Shown here: piece by piece, positions 27,383 through 37,148 of the stretch
Layout: each line of letters begins with the position of its first letter
How positions within the stretch are numbered: position 1 is the first letter of the stretch
NCBI RefSeq assembly: GCF_003641205.1
Contig: NZ_CP032762.1
Location: 3,410,001 to 3,474,000 of the forward strand
Length of the DNA: 64,000 nt
Direction of reading: 5' to 3'
Source of the DNA: Rhodococcus sp. P1Y
GTDB taxonomy: Bacteria > Actinomycetota > Actinomycetes > Mycobacteriales > Mycobacteriaceae
Translations under genes and position numbers: made by a program
Notes under the pieces: model-generated
Told to the model about the DNA's origin: nothing
The model's database searches: none
Seen by the model: only the letters and a program-made list of their open reading frames with translations

Positions 27383-28918
27383 TTACTTGTCCTGAGAAGT
27401 TGCTGAGAAGCCTGTGCCTTCCGGAACCGTGGTCGCCATGCCGACCGGACGGACCAGACCATGTCGGTGAAGGTCGATGAAGAGTGCTGTCGCAGAGTCG
27501 AGCAATTCTGCTTCGTTCAGTCCGTGCGCTGCGGCCAGGAGTCCCACAAGATCACCGAGAGGCAGACCGCCGGGCGAGAGCCCGGCGAGCAAGGTCGCGC
27601 CGAGCTCGTCGATTTCGTGTTGCCAATTGGGTCCGTTACCGCGGTGTACGCGCACTACTTCGACAACCCAGCCGTCTTCGCCGGGGAGGTAGACGCGTTC
27701 GAGTGCGGTCGACGGAGCAAGTTCGAACACAGCATCGACAGGCTCGTGTTCGCGGAGCCACGTGAGGCGGGCGAAGTAATCGATTGCCTCGTTGCCGAGC
27801 GGATCGTCGAACGCGTGTCGCAAGTCTTCGGCGAGTACGTCTGTCGCGAGATCGGTGCGCCGCAGGTATACGTATCCGAAACCGATTCCTGCTACGTCCG
27901 CAGCAGCGAAGTGCTCCAGCCACGCCTCTGCCTGCGCCGCGCCTGCGGGTTCTCTCGAGTCGACGGATTCGTCTCGCATCCAGGTTCCGACGTACAGGGC
28001 GGGGTCGGCGACGTCTCGTTGCACTATCCACGCGTCGACGCCGTGGTCGGGTAACCACGACGCCACGCGCGATCGCCAGTCCTCGCCGTTCACGTGCACC
28101 CATGAGGCCAACATGACCGCCGTACCACCGAGCACGAGATGGGAGGCCGCACGTTCGATCATCAGTCGACTCGCACCGTCGAGGTCGATCCCGGAATCGC
28201 GGTAACTGTGGGTCACGGTTCCGAGCCCCACGACGAACGGCGGGTTGGCAACGATGCGGTCGAACGTTCGGCCGGCAACAGGCTCGAACCAGGACCCCTT
28301 CAACAACTCGACATCGAGCTCGTTCAGCGCGGCCGTGGCCGCGGCCAACAGCATCGATCGCGCACTGATGTCCGTTCCGGTCACCGAACCCGCGTATCCA
28401 GCAGCATGCACTGCTTGTACGCCGCACCCGGTACCGACGTCGAGCACCGTGTCGACTGGCGTGGTCGGGGTGCCCCTCAGCAGAGACAGCGAGGCCTGCC
28501 CGACCCCCAACACGTGATCGGCCGCGGTGACCTGCGGACGCATGCTTCCGTCCAGATCCGAGACAACCCACCGCGTCCCGGCTCCCGAATCGAGGGGCCT
28601 GATATCGATCGCCGCCCGTACGAGACCGGGACCGACGCGCTCCAACACGGACGCATCGATCGCGTCGTCGACGGACAAAGGAGCAAGCGCTGAAGCCGCA
28701 TCCTTGTCGGCGATGTCGTCGACGAGCAGGAACATCCTGATGAGGACGCCCAAGTCGCCGAGTGCACGCGAAGCAACCCGTACCGGCACTGGTTCGCTGC
28801 GCCCGAGCGCCGCGTGCGCGTCGTCGCCGAGGGCACCGAGAAGCGAATCGGCGTCGTAGCTGTGGGCGAGAAAGGACTCGCGCAGATGCGGGCACACCGA
28901 CAAGAGCGTTGCAGTCAC
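27383..28918 (-). CDS. Class I SAM-dependent methyltransferase (PrmC/RlmG-like)
   Basis: A 511-residue protein. An N-terminal helical region (about 1-130) precedes a Rossmann methyltransferase domain: motif I LDVGTGCGVQA (about 164), acidic GTDIS and the NPPF motif (IVANPPFVVG), which marks enzymes that methylate N atoms of bases or Gln. A C-terminal region of about 180 residues is of unknown role. Likely target is rRNA, tRNA or a release factor; the sequence alone does not choose. It lies 105 bases upstream of sigB on the same strand. Confidence 0.85.
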   Translation of the reverse strand: MTATLLSVCPHLRESFLAHSYDADSLLGALGDDAHAALGRSEPVPVRVASRALGDLGVLIRMFLLVDDIADKDAASALAPLSVDDAIDASVLERVGPGLVRAAIDIRPLDSGAGTRWVVSDLDGSMRPQVTAADHVLGVGQASLSLLRGTPTTPVDTVLDVGTGCGVQAVHAAGYAGSVTGTDISARSMLLAAATAALNELDVELLKGSWFEPVAGRTFDRIVANPPFVVGLGTVTHSYRDSGIDLDGASRLMIERAASHLVLGGTAVMLASWVHVNGEDWRSRVASWLPDHGVDAWIVQRDVADPALYVGTWMRDESVDSREPAGAAQAEAWLEHFAAADVAGIGFGYVYLRRTDLATDVLAEDLRHAFDDPLGNEAIDYFARLTWLREHEPVDAVFELAPSTALERVYLPGEDGWVVEVVRVHRGNGPNWQHEIDELGATLLAGLSPGGLPLGDLVGLLAAAHGLNEAELLDSATALFIDLHRHGLVRPVGMATTVPEGTGFSATSQDK

Positions 28919-28949
28919 TCGAACAGTCTCTCAGTCGCCCTCGACGCGA

Positions 28950-29321
28950 TCAGTCGTCGGCCGAATCGATGACGGTGTGTCCGCGCGGCTCGATCGACGT
29001 CCGCTCGATGGATCGACCGTCGTACCGGCTTATTTCGTCCTTGGTGCGTGGTGGACGGTCGTTCGCAATCAACACCGCCATCCAGGGAAGCGGTATGGAC
29101 GCACCCACGATCGCCATGGCAATCCACGGGTTGGCCCAGATGCTGTACGAAACTGCGGCAAGAACGAGCGCCGGTATGCGGAACGACATGATGAACATGT
29201 ATTTCTTCACTCGCGCACGGTGTTGTTCCTCCACCGAGGTCTGCGCCTCGGTGATCAGTGCGGGGTGACGGGCAGAGCCGCTCTCGGCTGAGCCGGAGAA
29301 TCCGGGTGAACGCGTCATCAC
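28950..29321 (-). CDS. DUF3099 membrane protein (Rv2709-like)
   Basis: A 123-residue protein with a polar N-terminus (ITEAQTSVEEQHRARVKKYM, about 23-42), two transmembrane helices (about 44-62 and 66-86) and a charged tail, matching DUF3099. Function unknown. It sits between the methyltransferase and the DUF3039 gene, where Rv2709 lies in M. tuberculosis. Two Met codons begin the frame; either could be used. Confidence 0.88.
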   Translation of the reverse strand: MMTRSPGFSGSAESGSARHPALITEAQTSVEEQHRARVKKYMFIMSFRIPALVLAAVSYSIWANPWIAMAIVGASIPLPWMAVLIANDRPPRTKDEISRYDGRSIERTSIEPRGHTVIDSADD

Positions 29322-29403
29322 TCCACTGTGTCACTACCTCGAAACGATTGCACTGAACGCACGTTGTTGGTCTCATCGCACCTCGATACGGAATAATCGA
29401 GGC

Positions 29404-29640
29404 ATGAGCACTCAGACCAAGGATCGCCCCGAAATTGCGCCCGACGAGACCACCGACGACGACAGGCCTAAGTTTTTTCACTATGTGAAGAAGAACAAGA
29501 TCGCCGAAAGCGCGGTCATGGGAACCCACGTGGTCGCACTGTGCGGTGAAGTGTTTCCTGTCACGAAGTCGGCCAAGCCGGGCTCTCCTGTGTGCCCGGA
29601 CTGCAAGAAGGTCTACGAAGGCTTGAAGAAGGGCGACTGA
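29404..29640 (+). CDS. DUF3039 small zinc-binding protein
   Basis: A 78-residue protein matching DUF3039 (Rv2708c-like). It has FHYVKK, then a His/Cys set HVVALCGE and CPDCKK that looks like a small zinc site, and an acidic N-terminus. Function is unknown. The last 28 bases overlap the 3' end of the convergent YihY gene. Confidence 0.9.
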   Translation: MSTQTKDRPEIAPDETTDDDRPKFFHYVKKNKIAESAVMGTHVVALCGEVFPVTKSAKPGSPVCPDCKKVYEGLKKGD

Positions 29641-30842
29641 CGACGAGCCCGCGGATGCGCGATGTCCCCCGTCTCGACCGAATCGGAACTCGGGGCGTCG
29701 GCGGACTTCGGTGTATCGGCGGGCATCGACGTAGCGCTCGGCTTCGAAGTGTCGGTGGGCCTGGTGTCGGTGGGCCTGGTGTCGGTGGGCCTTGTATCGT
29801 CGTCCGGTTCGCGTGAGGACCTCGAACGGTCGCCCGACAACCGGATCGGCCCCGTCGCGAGTCTCCATGCGACCGCGGACACAGCGCCGGACTCCTCGTA
29901 CGCGGCCTGAGCCGCAAGCCATTCCTTCATCTGCTCGATTCGGGTTGCGCGAGCCGGAAAGAACTCCTGAACCGTTGCGTTGAACTCTGCACCCAGCACG
30001 ACGGCGAAACCGAGAAAGAACGTGAACAGCAGGAAGGCAATCGGCGTCGCAAGCGCGCCGTATGTGTATCCGGTCCCGGTGACCCACGTCAGATAGAACC
30101 TGAGCACGGCGCTGGCGATCATGAAGAACACGCCTGCCAGCAGTGCTCCGCCGAGCAACCGATGCCACGGCAGCGAGGTGTGCAGAGCCACCTTGTAGAG
30201 CGTTGTCAGCCCGGCGATGAGCAAGACACCCACCGCGGGGTAGTACAGGATGTCGATGAGTTCGCTGCCGATCTCGAACCACGAGTCCGGCAGCAGTGCC
30301 TGCACATATGTCGGACCGAGTGCCACGAGCGGCAGCACGAACACGGCCAATATCAGAAACGCGACGTACAACAACAGCGCGAAGATGCGCTGCCACACAG
30401 GGTTTCGGGCATCTTGCTGTCCATGGGCCTCCACGATCGAGTCGACGAACGTGGAGATCGCAGACGATCCTGCCCACAGTGACAGAACGAACCCGGCAGA
30501 GACGACCTCTCCCCGACCCTGAAGCAGGATGTCCTTCACGGTCGGGGAGATGATGCCGTCCACGACACTGTCGCTGAACACGGTGCTGCTGAAGGTGATG
30601 ATCTTGGACTCGATGATGTCGATCGTATTCGGGCCGAACCATCCGGCGACGAAACCGAGACTGCCCAGGACCCCGAGCAGTAAGGGAGGCAAAGACAGTG
30701 TTTGCCAGAACGCTGCTGTCGCGGACTTACTGAAGATCGAGTCGTCCCACGCCTTGACGAGAGTGCGGAGTGTCACAACCCATACGAGCCGCAGGGGTCG
30801 TCGGCGTGACAACTTCTCCGGTGCGCCAGCAGTTTCGCTCAT
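29613..30842 (-). CDS. YihY/virulence factor BrkB family membrane protein
   Basis: A 409-residue inner-membrane protein with about six transmembrane helices between residues 40 and 285, as in YihY/BrkB proteins (Rv2707 equivalent). The final 90 residues are a hydrophilic, low-complexity tail with TRPTD repeats and many Ser, Asp and Pro. The ATG at 30842 has GGAGG just upstream; the longer frame has a basic non-family N-terminus. Function is not established; the old RNase BN label for this family is wrong. Confidence 0.9.
   Translation of the reverse strand: MSETAGAPEKLSRRRPLRLVWVVTLRTLVKAWDDSIFSKSATAAFWQTLSLPPLLLGVLGSLGFVAGWFGPNTIDIIESKIITFSSTVFSDSVVDGIISPTVKDILLQGRGEVVSAGFVLSLWAGSSAISTFVDSIVEAHGQQDARNPVWQRIFALLLYVAFLILAVFVLPLVALGPTYVQALLPDSWFEIGSELIDILYYPAVGVLLIAGLTTLYKVALHTSLPWHRLLGGALLAGVFFMIASAVLRFYLTWVTGTGYTYGALATPIAFLLFTFFLGFAVVLGAEFNATVQEFFPARATRIEQMKEWLAAQAAYEESGAVSAVAWRLATGPIRLSGDRSRSSREPDDDTRPTDTRPTDTRPTDTSKPSATSMPADTPKSADAPSSDSVETGDIAHPRARRQSPFFKPS
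29749..29793. repeat. 15-bp tandem repeats in the YihY tail
   Basis: Three copies of GTGTCGGTGGGCCTG, the last with one change, encode the TRPTD repeats on the minus strand. In-frame, so copy-number change is tolerated. Confidence 0.8.
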
Positions 30843-31045
30843 GGTTCCTCCAGCATTCCTGACGGACCTCACGTGCGCTCGTTGCACCCCTCGGTGCAGC
30901 CTTCGGCGTGTCGCCCGCGGGTCGCGATGCTCACACCTCTTCCGATGCAGAATCCGTCGGTACGGAGCGATAGGCTCCACGGCGGACACTGCAGGGCTAG
31001 GCGAGAGCGCGAGGAATTTTCATCGATGCCAGGAACCGGCGGCCA

Positions 31046-32794
31046 GTGAGCGCTGACATGACCGACACGACAGACCGATCGACCGACACCACTACCGCCG
31101 CGGTAGGGGGCGCGCCGCTGCGCGCGTGGCAGAGAAGGGCCCTCACCAAGTACCTGGTCGCCTCGCCGAAGGATTTTCTCGCCGTCGCGACGCCAGGAGC
31201 AGGAAAGACGACGTTCGCCCTGCGTGTGGCGTCCGAACTGCTCGCGCATCGCACCGTCGACCAGGTAACCGTCGTCGCGCCGACCGAACACCTGAAACAT
31301 CAGTGGGCCGAAGCCGCAGCACGTGTGGGGATCGCGCTCGACTCGCGGTTCTCGAACTCGACAGGGCAGACGTCGAGCGACTATCACGGCGTCGTGGTGA
31401 CCTATGCGCAGATTGCGTCGCACCCGTTCCGGCATCGCGTCCGAACCGAGGCGAGGAAGACGCTCGTCATCCTCGACGAGATCCACCACGGTGGTGATGC
31501 GAAGAGTTGGGGCGAGGGGATCCGGGAAGCATTCGGCGACGCGACGCGTCGCCTGGCCCTGACGGGTACACCGTTCCGGAGTGACGACAGTCCCATCCCG
31601 TTCGTCAACTACGAGCCGGACGACGAAGGGCTGATGCGCTCGCGCGCCGACCATTCCTACGGATACTCCGACGCGCTCGCCGACGGCGTCGTTCGTCCAG
31701 TCGTGTTTCTCGCGTACTCAGGAGAGGCACGGTGGCGCGACAATGCGGGGGAGGAGTTCACCGCCCGTCTCGGCGAGCCTCTGTCGGCCGAACAGACCGC
31801 GCGAGCGTGGCGTACGGCGCTCGACCCTCAGGGTGACTGGATGCCCGCGGTGTTGCTCGCCGCGAACACCCGGCTCGGTCAGCTGCGCGCCGGCGGCATG
31901 CCGGACGCCGGTGCTTTGGTCATCGCTACCGATCAGACGGTTGCACGCGCGTACGCCAAGCTCATCGAAGTGATCACTGGCGAAACCCCGTGCATCGTGC
32001 TGTCCGACGACCCCACATCGTCTGCTCGCATCGCCGAATTCGGCAAGAGCGACCAGAAATGGATGGTTGCGGTCCGGATGGTGTCCGAGGGTGTCGACGT
32101 GCCACGTTTGGCTGTCGGTGTGTATGCGACGAGCGCGTCGACTCCACTGTATTTCGCTCAGGCGATCGGACGTTTCGTTCGTTCGCGGCGTCCCGGCGAA
32201 ACTGCGAGCGTGTTCCTGCCGTCGGTACCGGTCCTGCTCGATCTCGCCAGTCAGCTGGAGGCGCAACGCGACCACATTCTCGGCAAGCCGCACCGCGAGA
32301 AGGACGGTCTCGACGACGATCTGTTGGCGGATGCGAACAAGCAGAAGGACGAGCTGGGCGAGGACGAGAAGGCGTACACCTCGCTCGGCGCCGATGCAGA
32401 ACTGGACCAGGTCATCTACGACGGTTCGTCCTTCGGCACTGCGACATTCTCCGGTAGCGACGAGGAAGCCGACTATCTCGGACTTCCTGGGCTGCTGGAT
32501 GCGAAGCAAATGCGCGATCTGTTGCGGCAGCGCCAACAGGAGCAATTGGAGAAGCCGGCGGCTCCGACTCCGGCAGTGCCGCCGCCCGCCGCGTCCGAGC
32601 GTGTATCGACTGCGGGTCAGTTGGCCTCCCTGCGCCGCGAACTCAACAGCTTGGTCGCGGTGTACCACCACCGCACTGGAAAGCCGCACGGAGTCATTCA
32701 CGGCGATTTGCGTAGGGTGTGCGGTGGTCCTCCCACCGCCATGGCCACGGCCGACCAGCTGAGTGAGCGAATCACGCAGCTGCGCACGATGTAG
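31046..32794 (+). CDS. DEAD/DEAH-box (ResIII-type) helicase
   Basis: A 582-residue superfamily 2 helicase. Motif I is ATPGAGKTT (about 48-56), motif II LDEIHH (a DEIH box), motif III LTGTPFR, and motif VI QAIGRFVRS. The C-terminal 170 residues are charged and include a Q/E-rich stretch and a Pro/Ala linker. This is an actinobacterial housekeeping-type DNA/RNA helicase; there is no adjacent methylase or specificity gene, so a restriction role is unlikely. GTG 31046 and ATG 31058 are possible starts. Divergent from the YihY gene. Confidence 0.92.
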   Translation: MSADMTDTTDRSTDTTTAAVGGAPLRAWQRRALTKYLVASPKDFLAVATPGAGKTTFALRVASELLAHRTVDQVTVVAPTEHLKHQWAEAAARVGIALDSRFSNSTGQTSSDYHGVVVTYAQIASHPFRHRVRTEARKTLVILDEIHHGGDAKSWGEGIREAFGDATRRLALTGTPFRSDDSPIPFVNYEPDDEGLMRSRADHSYGYSDALADGVVRPVVFLAYSGEARWRDNAGEEFTARLGEPLSAEQTARAWRTALDPQGDWMPAVLLAANTRLGQLRAGGMPDAGALVIATDQTVARAYAKLIEVITGETPCIVLSDDPTSSARIAEFGKSDQKWMVAVRMVSEGVDVPRLAVGVYATSASTPLYFAQAIGRFVRSRRPGETASVFLPSVPVLLDLASQLEAQRDHILGKPHREKDGLDDDLLADANKQKDELGEDEKAYTSLGADAELDQVIYDGSSFGTATFSGSDEEADYLGLPGLLDAKQMRDLLRQRQQEQLEKPAAPTPAVPPPAASERVSTAGQLASLRRELNSLVAVYHHRTGKPHGVIHGDLRRVCGGPPTAMATADQLSERITQLRTM

Positions 32795-32805
32795 GCCCAC
32801 GCAAC

Positions 32806-32844
32806 GAAGATCGGGCACCCACCGTGTGTGGGCGCCCGATCTTC
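32806..32844. terminator. Bidirectional terminator after helicase
   Basis: An 11-bp perfect outer stem (32806-32816 with 32834-32844) continues, past one mismatch, into a 5-bp inner stem with a 5-base loop. It lies between the helicase stop and the stop of the convergent small zinc-ribbon gene. Confidence 0.85.
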
Positions 32845-32911
32845 GGTAGAGCTTTTCGAGTTTTCAGACGTTCGAGACGGGTCGCCGAGGCCACCCGAGC
32901 GAGCGAGCCGA

Positions 32912-33106
32912 CTACACCGCAGAGTCCGATTCGGTCATCACCGTTGCGTTCACTTCGCGCAACCGATCTTCGTGCTCTTTGGCGTGGTGACCGCAGAACA
33001 ACAGTTCTCCGCCGGTCGAGAGCACAACACGTGCACGAGCCCCTGCTCCGCACCGGTCGCACCGGTCGGCAGCTGTCAACTGTGGGCTGGTCAATGTTCC
33101 GGGCAT
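32912..33106 (-). CDS. Small zinc-ribbon-like protein (DUF7455 type)
   Basis: A 64-residue protein starting MPGTLTSPQLTAADRCDRCG. CDRCG and FCGHH give a likely Cys2-Cys-His zinc site, followed by an acidic tail. The internal ATG at 33106 is chosen because the conserved part starts there; the longer frame adds 57 unrelated residues. Resembles the short DUF7455 proteins found near sigA in Mycobacteriales. Function unknown. Confidence 0.8.
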   Translation of the reverse strand: MPGTLTSPQLTAADRCDRCGAGARARVVLSTGGELLFCGHHAKEHEDRLREVNATVMTESDSAV

Positions 33107-33347
33107 GACTCCTCCGTACTGGCTTTCGGTGTCACCCGATTGCCTGGGGCCGGTCCGCCGCGTCGGTATGGCGCGGTCCGTACACTCTTTCAGACGATTG
33201 GCGGCCACGTGTTGTTCCCGAAGGTGTTTCTTTGTGTTGTCACTAACAGGAAACGTGAAGAAACCTGCTGGCAGCACGTTTGGCGCCTCGCGGCGTTCGC
33301 TTACAGCTGATTTCGGTACCGCGTCTGTCGCCGACTAGGGTCGAGCA

Positions 33348-34280
33348 GTGACACCAGGCGCATCGTCCCGAGCCGCCACACGCCTGGGCATCCCAGCGCT
33401 GTTCGTGGTGGGCGGAGTATGCCAGTACGTAGGAGCCGCCCTCGGCGTGTTCCTGTTCGACACTCTCGACCCGGCTGCGGTCGCATGGCTGCGGGCGCTC
33501 GGGGCCGGTGTGTTACTGCTCGCGTGGCGCAGGCCCTGGACACGTGGCGCGGGCACGGGCCGATGGACCCGCCGGAAGGTGATGGTCGCCACGCTGTTCG
33601 GGCTTGTGACAGTCGGAATGAACGTGGTGTTCTACGAGGCTATCGCCAGGATTCCCCTCGGCGCGGCGGTGGCCATCGAGTTTCTCGGCCCCGTCGCTGT
33701 AGCTGCGGCAGGCTCGTCCCGAGTCCGAGACAAGATAGCGCTCTGCCTCGTCGTCCTCGGAGTGCTGGCGATCGCAGGTGACCAATTCGGCGGCAGCGCC
33801 GTTGGACTCCCAGGTGTCGCCTTCGCCGTGGCCTCCGCAGCGCTCTGGGCTGCGTACATCCTGCTGGGCAAGCGAATTGCCGATGCAGGCAACGGAATCG
33901 ACGATCTCGCGGTAGGAATGGCTGGAGCGTCGGTGATACTCGCTCCCGCGTTGATCGGGCCGGTCCTGTCGGCCGATGCCGGCGTGTTCCTTGAGCCGCG
34001 AGTGTGGATGCTCGGACTCGGAGTTGGGCTGCTCTCCAGTGTTGTTCCGTACGTACTCGACCAAGTAGTACTGGCCCGCATCGGGCGTGCGCGTTTCGCT
34101 CTGTTGCTGGCCTTGCTTCCGACCACCGCAACAGTTGTGGGCGCCGTCGTTCTGTCGCAGCTTCCCTCGGTCGCCGAGGGAATCGGTATTCTCGCCGTCA
34201 TCGCGGCGGTGGTGATCGGTGGGACCTCAGGACGCGACGGTGCACTCCGGGCGCAGTCCGACATCGCGCCCCCGCCGTGA
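33348..34280 (+). CDS. EamA/DMT family transporter
   Basis: A 310-residue membrane protein with about ten transmembrane helices in two EamA repeats, as in RhtA-type exporters. RWTRRKVMVATLFGL and EFLGPVAVA fit the family, whose members often export threonine, homoserine or other amino acids. GTG start at 33348. The substrate is not deducible. A 241-base non-coding gap separates it from the zinc-ribbon gene. Confidence 0.9.
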   Translation: MTPGASSRAATRLGIPALFVVGGVCQYVGAALGVFLFDTLDPAAVAWLRALGAGVLLLAWRRPWTRGAGTGRWTRRKVMVATLFGLVTVGMNVVFYEAIARIPLGAAVAIEFLGPVAVAAAGSSRVRDKIALCLVVLGVLAIAGDQFGGSAVGLPGVAFAVASAALWAAYILLGKRIADAGNGIDDLAVGMAGASVILAPALIGPVLSADAGVFLEPRVWMLGLGVGLLSSVVPYVLDQVVLARIGRARFALLLALLPTTATVVGAVVLSQLPSVAEGIGILAVIAAVVIGGTSGRDGALRAQSDIAPPP

Positions 34281-34329
34281 CACGATCTCCGCCCCCGTGA
34301 CGATTCCCGCCCTGGCACAATCCCTCATC

Positions 34330-34689
34330 GTGAGTGAATCCGCAGACGTTCTGTTGCACATGTGTACCGTCCGGGACTGGTTGTCGGTCCGATCGTCCAC
34401 CGAGCTGACCCCTGCATCCCTGTCCGAAGTCGGGTTCGTCCACCTATCCACTGTCGAACAGGTCCATCTGCCTGCGAATCGGTTGTTCCCCGGCCGCGAA
34501 GACCTGGTACTACTTGTCGTCGATTCGGGCCGGCTGGGATCGCCGGTCCGCTGGGAGCCGGGCGTGCCAGGAGATCCCGAGTCGATGGTGTTTCCTCATC
34601 TGTACGGCCCCCTGCCGACCGCAGCGGTGACCGGCGTCGTGAACTACGTTCCAGACGACACCGGCCGATTCGGACGTCCTGACCTGTAA
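34330..34689 (+). CDS. DUF952 protein
   Basis: A 119-residue DUF952 protein: LLHMCTVRDW start, GFVHLSTVEQV (conserved FxHxS) and FPHLYGPLP near the end. The fold is ADP-ribosyltransferase-like, but no activity is proven. GTG at 34330 gives the family start; it follows the EamA gene by 49 bases and is probably co-transcribed with it. Confidence 0.9.
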   Translation: MSESADVLLHMCTVRDWLSVRSSTELTPASLSEVGFVHLSTVEQVHLPANRLFPGREDLVLLVVDSGRLGSPVRWEPGVPGDPESMVFPHLYGPLPTAAVTGVVNYVPDDTGRFGRPDL

Positions 34690-34694
34690 CGACC

Positions 34695-34732
34695 GACGGA
34701 GCCGCTGCCCAGTGCAGGGCGGCGGCTCCGTC
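34695..34732. terminator. Bidirectional terminator between DUF952 gene and sigA
   Basis: A strong GC-rich hairpin: 34695-34705 pairs perfectly with 34722-34732, and the inner part pairs further around a loop of about 6 bases. It lies between the two convergent stops. Confidence 0.85.
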
Positions 34733-34750
34733 AGTCGTTACACGAGCGTT

Positions 34751-36133
34751 TTAGTCCAGGTAGTCGCGCAGAACCTGCGAACGCGACGGGTGGCGCAGCT
34801 TGGACATCGTCTTGGACTCGATCTGGCGGATACGTTCACGCGTCACGCCGTAGACCTGGCCGATTTCGTCGAGCGTGCGGGGCTGTCCATCCGTGAGGCC
34901 GAACCGAAGTCGCACCACGCCGGCTTCGCGCTCGGACAGGGTTTCCAATACCGACTGCAACTGGTCTTGCAGCAGTGTGAAGGACACGGCGTCGACAGCG
35001 ACGACCGCTTCGGAATCCTCGATGAAGTCACCGAGTTGGCTGTCGCCTTCGTCGCCGATGGTCTGGTCGAGAGAGATCGGCTCACGCGCGTACTGCTGGA
35101 TTTCCAGCACCTTCTCCGGCGTGATGTCCATCTCTTTGGCGAGCTCTTCCGGCGTCGGCTCTCGGCCGAGATCCTGGAGCAGTTCGCGCTGGATGCGCCC
35201 GAGCTTGTTGATGACCTCGACCATGTGGACGGGGATGCGGATGGTGCGTGCCTGGTCGGCCATGGCGCGTGTGATGGCCTGACGAATCCACCAGGTTGCG
35301 TACGTGGAGAACTTGTAACCCTTGGTGTAGTCGAACTTCTCGACCGCACGGATCAAACCGAGGTTGCCTTCCTGGATGAGGTCCAGGAACGCCATGCCAC
35401 GGCCGGTGTACCGCTTGGCGAGCGACACGACGAGTCGCAGGTTGGCCTCGAGCAGGTGGTTCTTGGCGCGGTTGCCGTCGCGGCAGATCCAGGTGAAGTC
35501 GCGGCGAGCAGCGACCGGGAGTTTTTCGCCCTTCTCGGCCAACTCGCGCATCTTCTCGGTGGCGAACAGTCCGGCCTCGATCCGCTTGGCCAGCTCCACT
35601 TCCTCTTCTGCGTTGAGGAGCGCGACCTTGCCGATCTGCTTCAGGTACGCGCGGACGGAGTCGGCCGACGCCGTGAGCTCTGCGTCTTTGCGTGCTTGGC
35701 GTAGAGCCTCCGACTCTTCCTCGTCCCACACGAAGTCGCCCGACGCCTTGTCCTCGGCAGTGGGCTCCGAGGTTGCGTCTTCTTCGGTGTCGTCGCCAGC
35801 AGCGACGACCTCGACGACGTCGCTGGCGGCAGCGGCGATATCGCCGTCTGAAACGTCGATCTCGTCGATTCCGGGAGTGGCGTCGGTGTCGTCGCCCGCG
35901 GGAGCCGCATCCGTGCCCTTCTTGGGCGCTGCCTTCTTAGCCGGAGCCTTCTTCGCTGCCGCCCGCTTGGCAGGCGCCTTCTTGGGGGCTGCCTTCTTCG
36001 CAGGCGCCGCGGTCTTCGCAACCGGCGGAGCGTCAACCTCTCGGATCGTGCCGTTCGGTGCCTCCGCAGCAGGTGCAGGGGACGCAGACTCTGTTGCTGA
36101 ATCTACGGTCTGACGGATATCGGTGGCTGCCAC
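34751..36133 (-). CDS. sigA: SigA, primary sigma factor
   Basis: The 460-residue housekeeping sigma factor. The N-terminal 70 residues include a Lys/Ala/Pro-rich stretch ([19 protein letters not shown]) like that of mycobacterial SigA, then an acidic region 1.1. Region 1.2 begins at [10 protein letters not shown]; region 2 has [14 protein letters not shown] and [18 protein letters not shown]; region 4.2 is [24 protein letters not shown] at 36133 gives the start MAATDIRQ, in line with the mycobacterial MAAT start. Same relative position as Rv2703. Confidence 0.97.
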   Translation of the reverse strand: MAATDIRQTVDSATESASPAPAAEAPNGTIREVDAPPVAKTAAPAKKAAPKKAPAKRAAAKKAPAKKAAPKKGTDAAPAGDDTDATPGIDEIDVSDGDIAAAASDVVEVVAAGDDTEEDATSEPTAEDKASGDFVWDEEESEALRQARKDAELTASADSVRAYLKQIGKVALLNAEEEVELAKRIEAGLFATEKMRELAEKGEKLPVAARRDFTWICRDGNRAKNHLLEANLRLVVSLAKRYTGRGMAFLDLIQEGNLGLIRAVEKFDYTKGYKFSTYATWWIRQAITRAMADQARTIRIPVHMVEVINKLGRIQRELLQDLGREPTPEELAKEMDITPEKVLEIQQYAREPISLDQTIGDEGDSQLGDFIEDSEAVVAVDAVSFTLLQDQLQSVLETLSEREAGVVRLRFGLTDGQPRTLDEIGQVYGVTRERIRQIESKTMSKLRHPSRSQVLRDYLD

Positions 36134-36256
36134 GTACGCCCTTTCGTGACGGTGTCGTGCGGCGTCACGCCAGAGTTGTTTCCGGCGGAGAGGTCTTGTC
36201 GATTGTGCCGGCGTGCAGACCGGCATCAACCATTGTAACGACCTGTCAGGAGTTTG

Positions 36257-37060
36257 TTACCGAGCCTGGCCCGTTCCGGCTGCTGTGTCGGCAGCGAGAG
36301 CGGCTCCGACGATGCCTGCCGCGTTCAACAATGTGGCCGCCACCACCGGAGTTCGGTTGGTCAGGTGCGGAATCCACTTCTCGCTCTTTCGGCTGATTCC
36401 ACCTCCCGCGATGAACAGATCGGGCCACAGAAGTGCTTCGAAGGTCTCGAGAACCTTGGAGACCTCCTTGGCCCACTCCTTGTACGAGAGATCTTGGTTC
36501 TCCTTGACCGAGGAGGCTGCGCGGTGCTCGGCTTCCTTGCCGTCGACTTCCAGGTGCCCGAATTCGGTGTTGGGTAGCAGGACGCCGTTGTGCAGTACGG
36601 CCGAACCAATGCCGGTGCCGAACGTGAGTAGGACCACAACCCCGTTCTTGTCCTTACCGGCCCCGTACCGATCCTCTGCCACGCCCGCGGCATCGGCATC
36701 GTTGAGAACGGTGACCTGGTCGTGCCCGAGTGCTGCCGAGAAGAGAGCCTTGGCGTCGGTGTCGATCCATGCCTTGTCGATGTTCGCCGCCGATCGTGCG
36801 ACCCCGTTCGTCACAACAGCGGGCAGCGTGACGCCTACCGGTCCGGTCCACTCGAAGTGAGCTGCGATCTGAGCGACAACCGCGGCCACCGAGTCCGGGG
36901 TCGACGGTTGCGGAGTGTCGATCTTGAATCTGTCGCCGACGAGTTCGCCGGTGAGCAAGTCCACGATTCCACCTTTGATACCGCTGCCGCCGACGTCGAC
37001 GCCGAATCCCTGGCGTTGGCGTGCGTCCGACGGCGTCGATTCCGAAACTGCCTGTGTCAT
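36257..37060 (-). CDS. ppgK: Polyphosphate glucokinase
   Basis: A 267-residue ROK-type kinase that phosphorylates glucose with polyphosphate or ATP. The phosphate-binding GVDVGGSGIKGG is near residues 19-30; LNDADAAG and LTFGTGIGSA follow; the GHLEVDGKEAEHR segment fits PpgK. The ATG at 37060 gives the usual N-terminus, MTQAVSES. It lies upstream of sigA on the same strand with 123 bases between, as in M. tuberculosis (Rv2702, Rv2703), and is divergent from suhB. Confidence 0.95.
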   Translation of the reverse strand: MTQAVSESTPSDARQRQGFGVDVGGSGIKGGIVDLLTGELVGDRFKIDTPQPSTPDSVAAVVAQIAAHFEWTGPVGVTLPAVVTNGVARSAANIDKAWIDTDAKALFSAALGHDQVTVLNDADAAGVAEDRYGAGKDKNGVVVLLTFGTGIGSAVLHNGVLLPNTEFGHLEVDGKEAEHRAASSVKENQDLSYKEWAKEVSKVLETFEALLWPDLFIAGGGISRKSEKWIPHLTNRTPVVAATLLNAAGIVGAALAADTAAGTGQAR

Positions 37061-37148
37061 GTGACGTGTGCTCCTGGTGTCGGGGAATCCGTGCGCAGAA
37101 AGTGCTGTACCCACAAAAAACCGTGCCTCCAGAGAATAGTGCTCGGCG

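Noticed and set aside
28915-30642. A 575-codon minus frame over the YihY, DUF3039 and DUF3099 genes
   Set aside because: Arg/His-rich product, spans several real genes in other frames.
33105-33338. A 77-codon plus frame in the gap before the EamA gene
   Set aside because: Overlaps the start of the zinc-ribbon gene, no ribosome binding site and no recognisable family.
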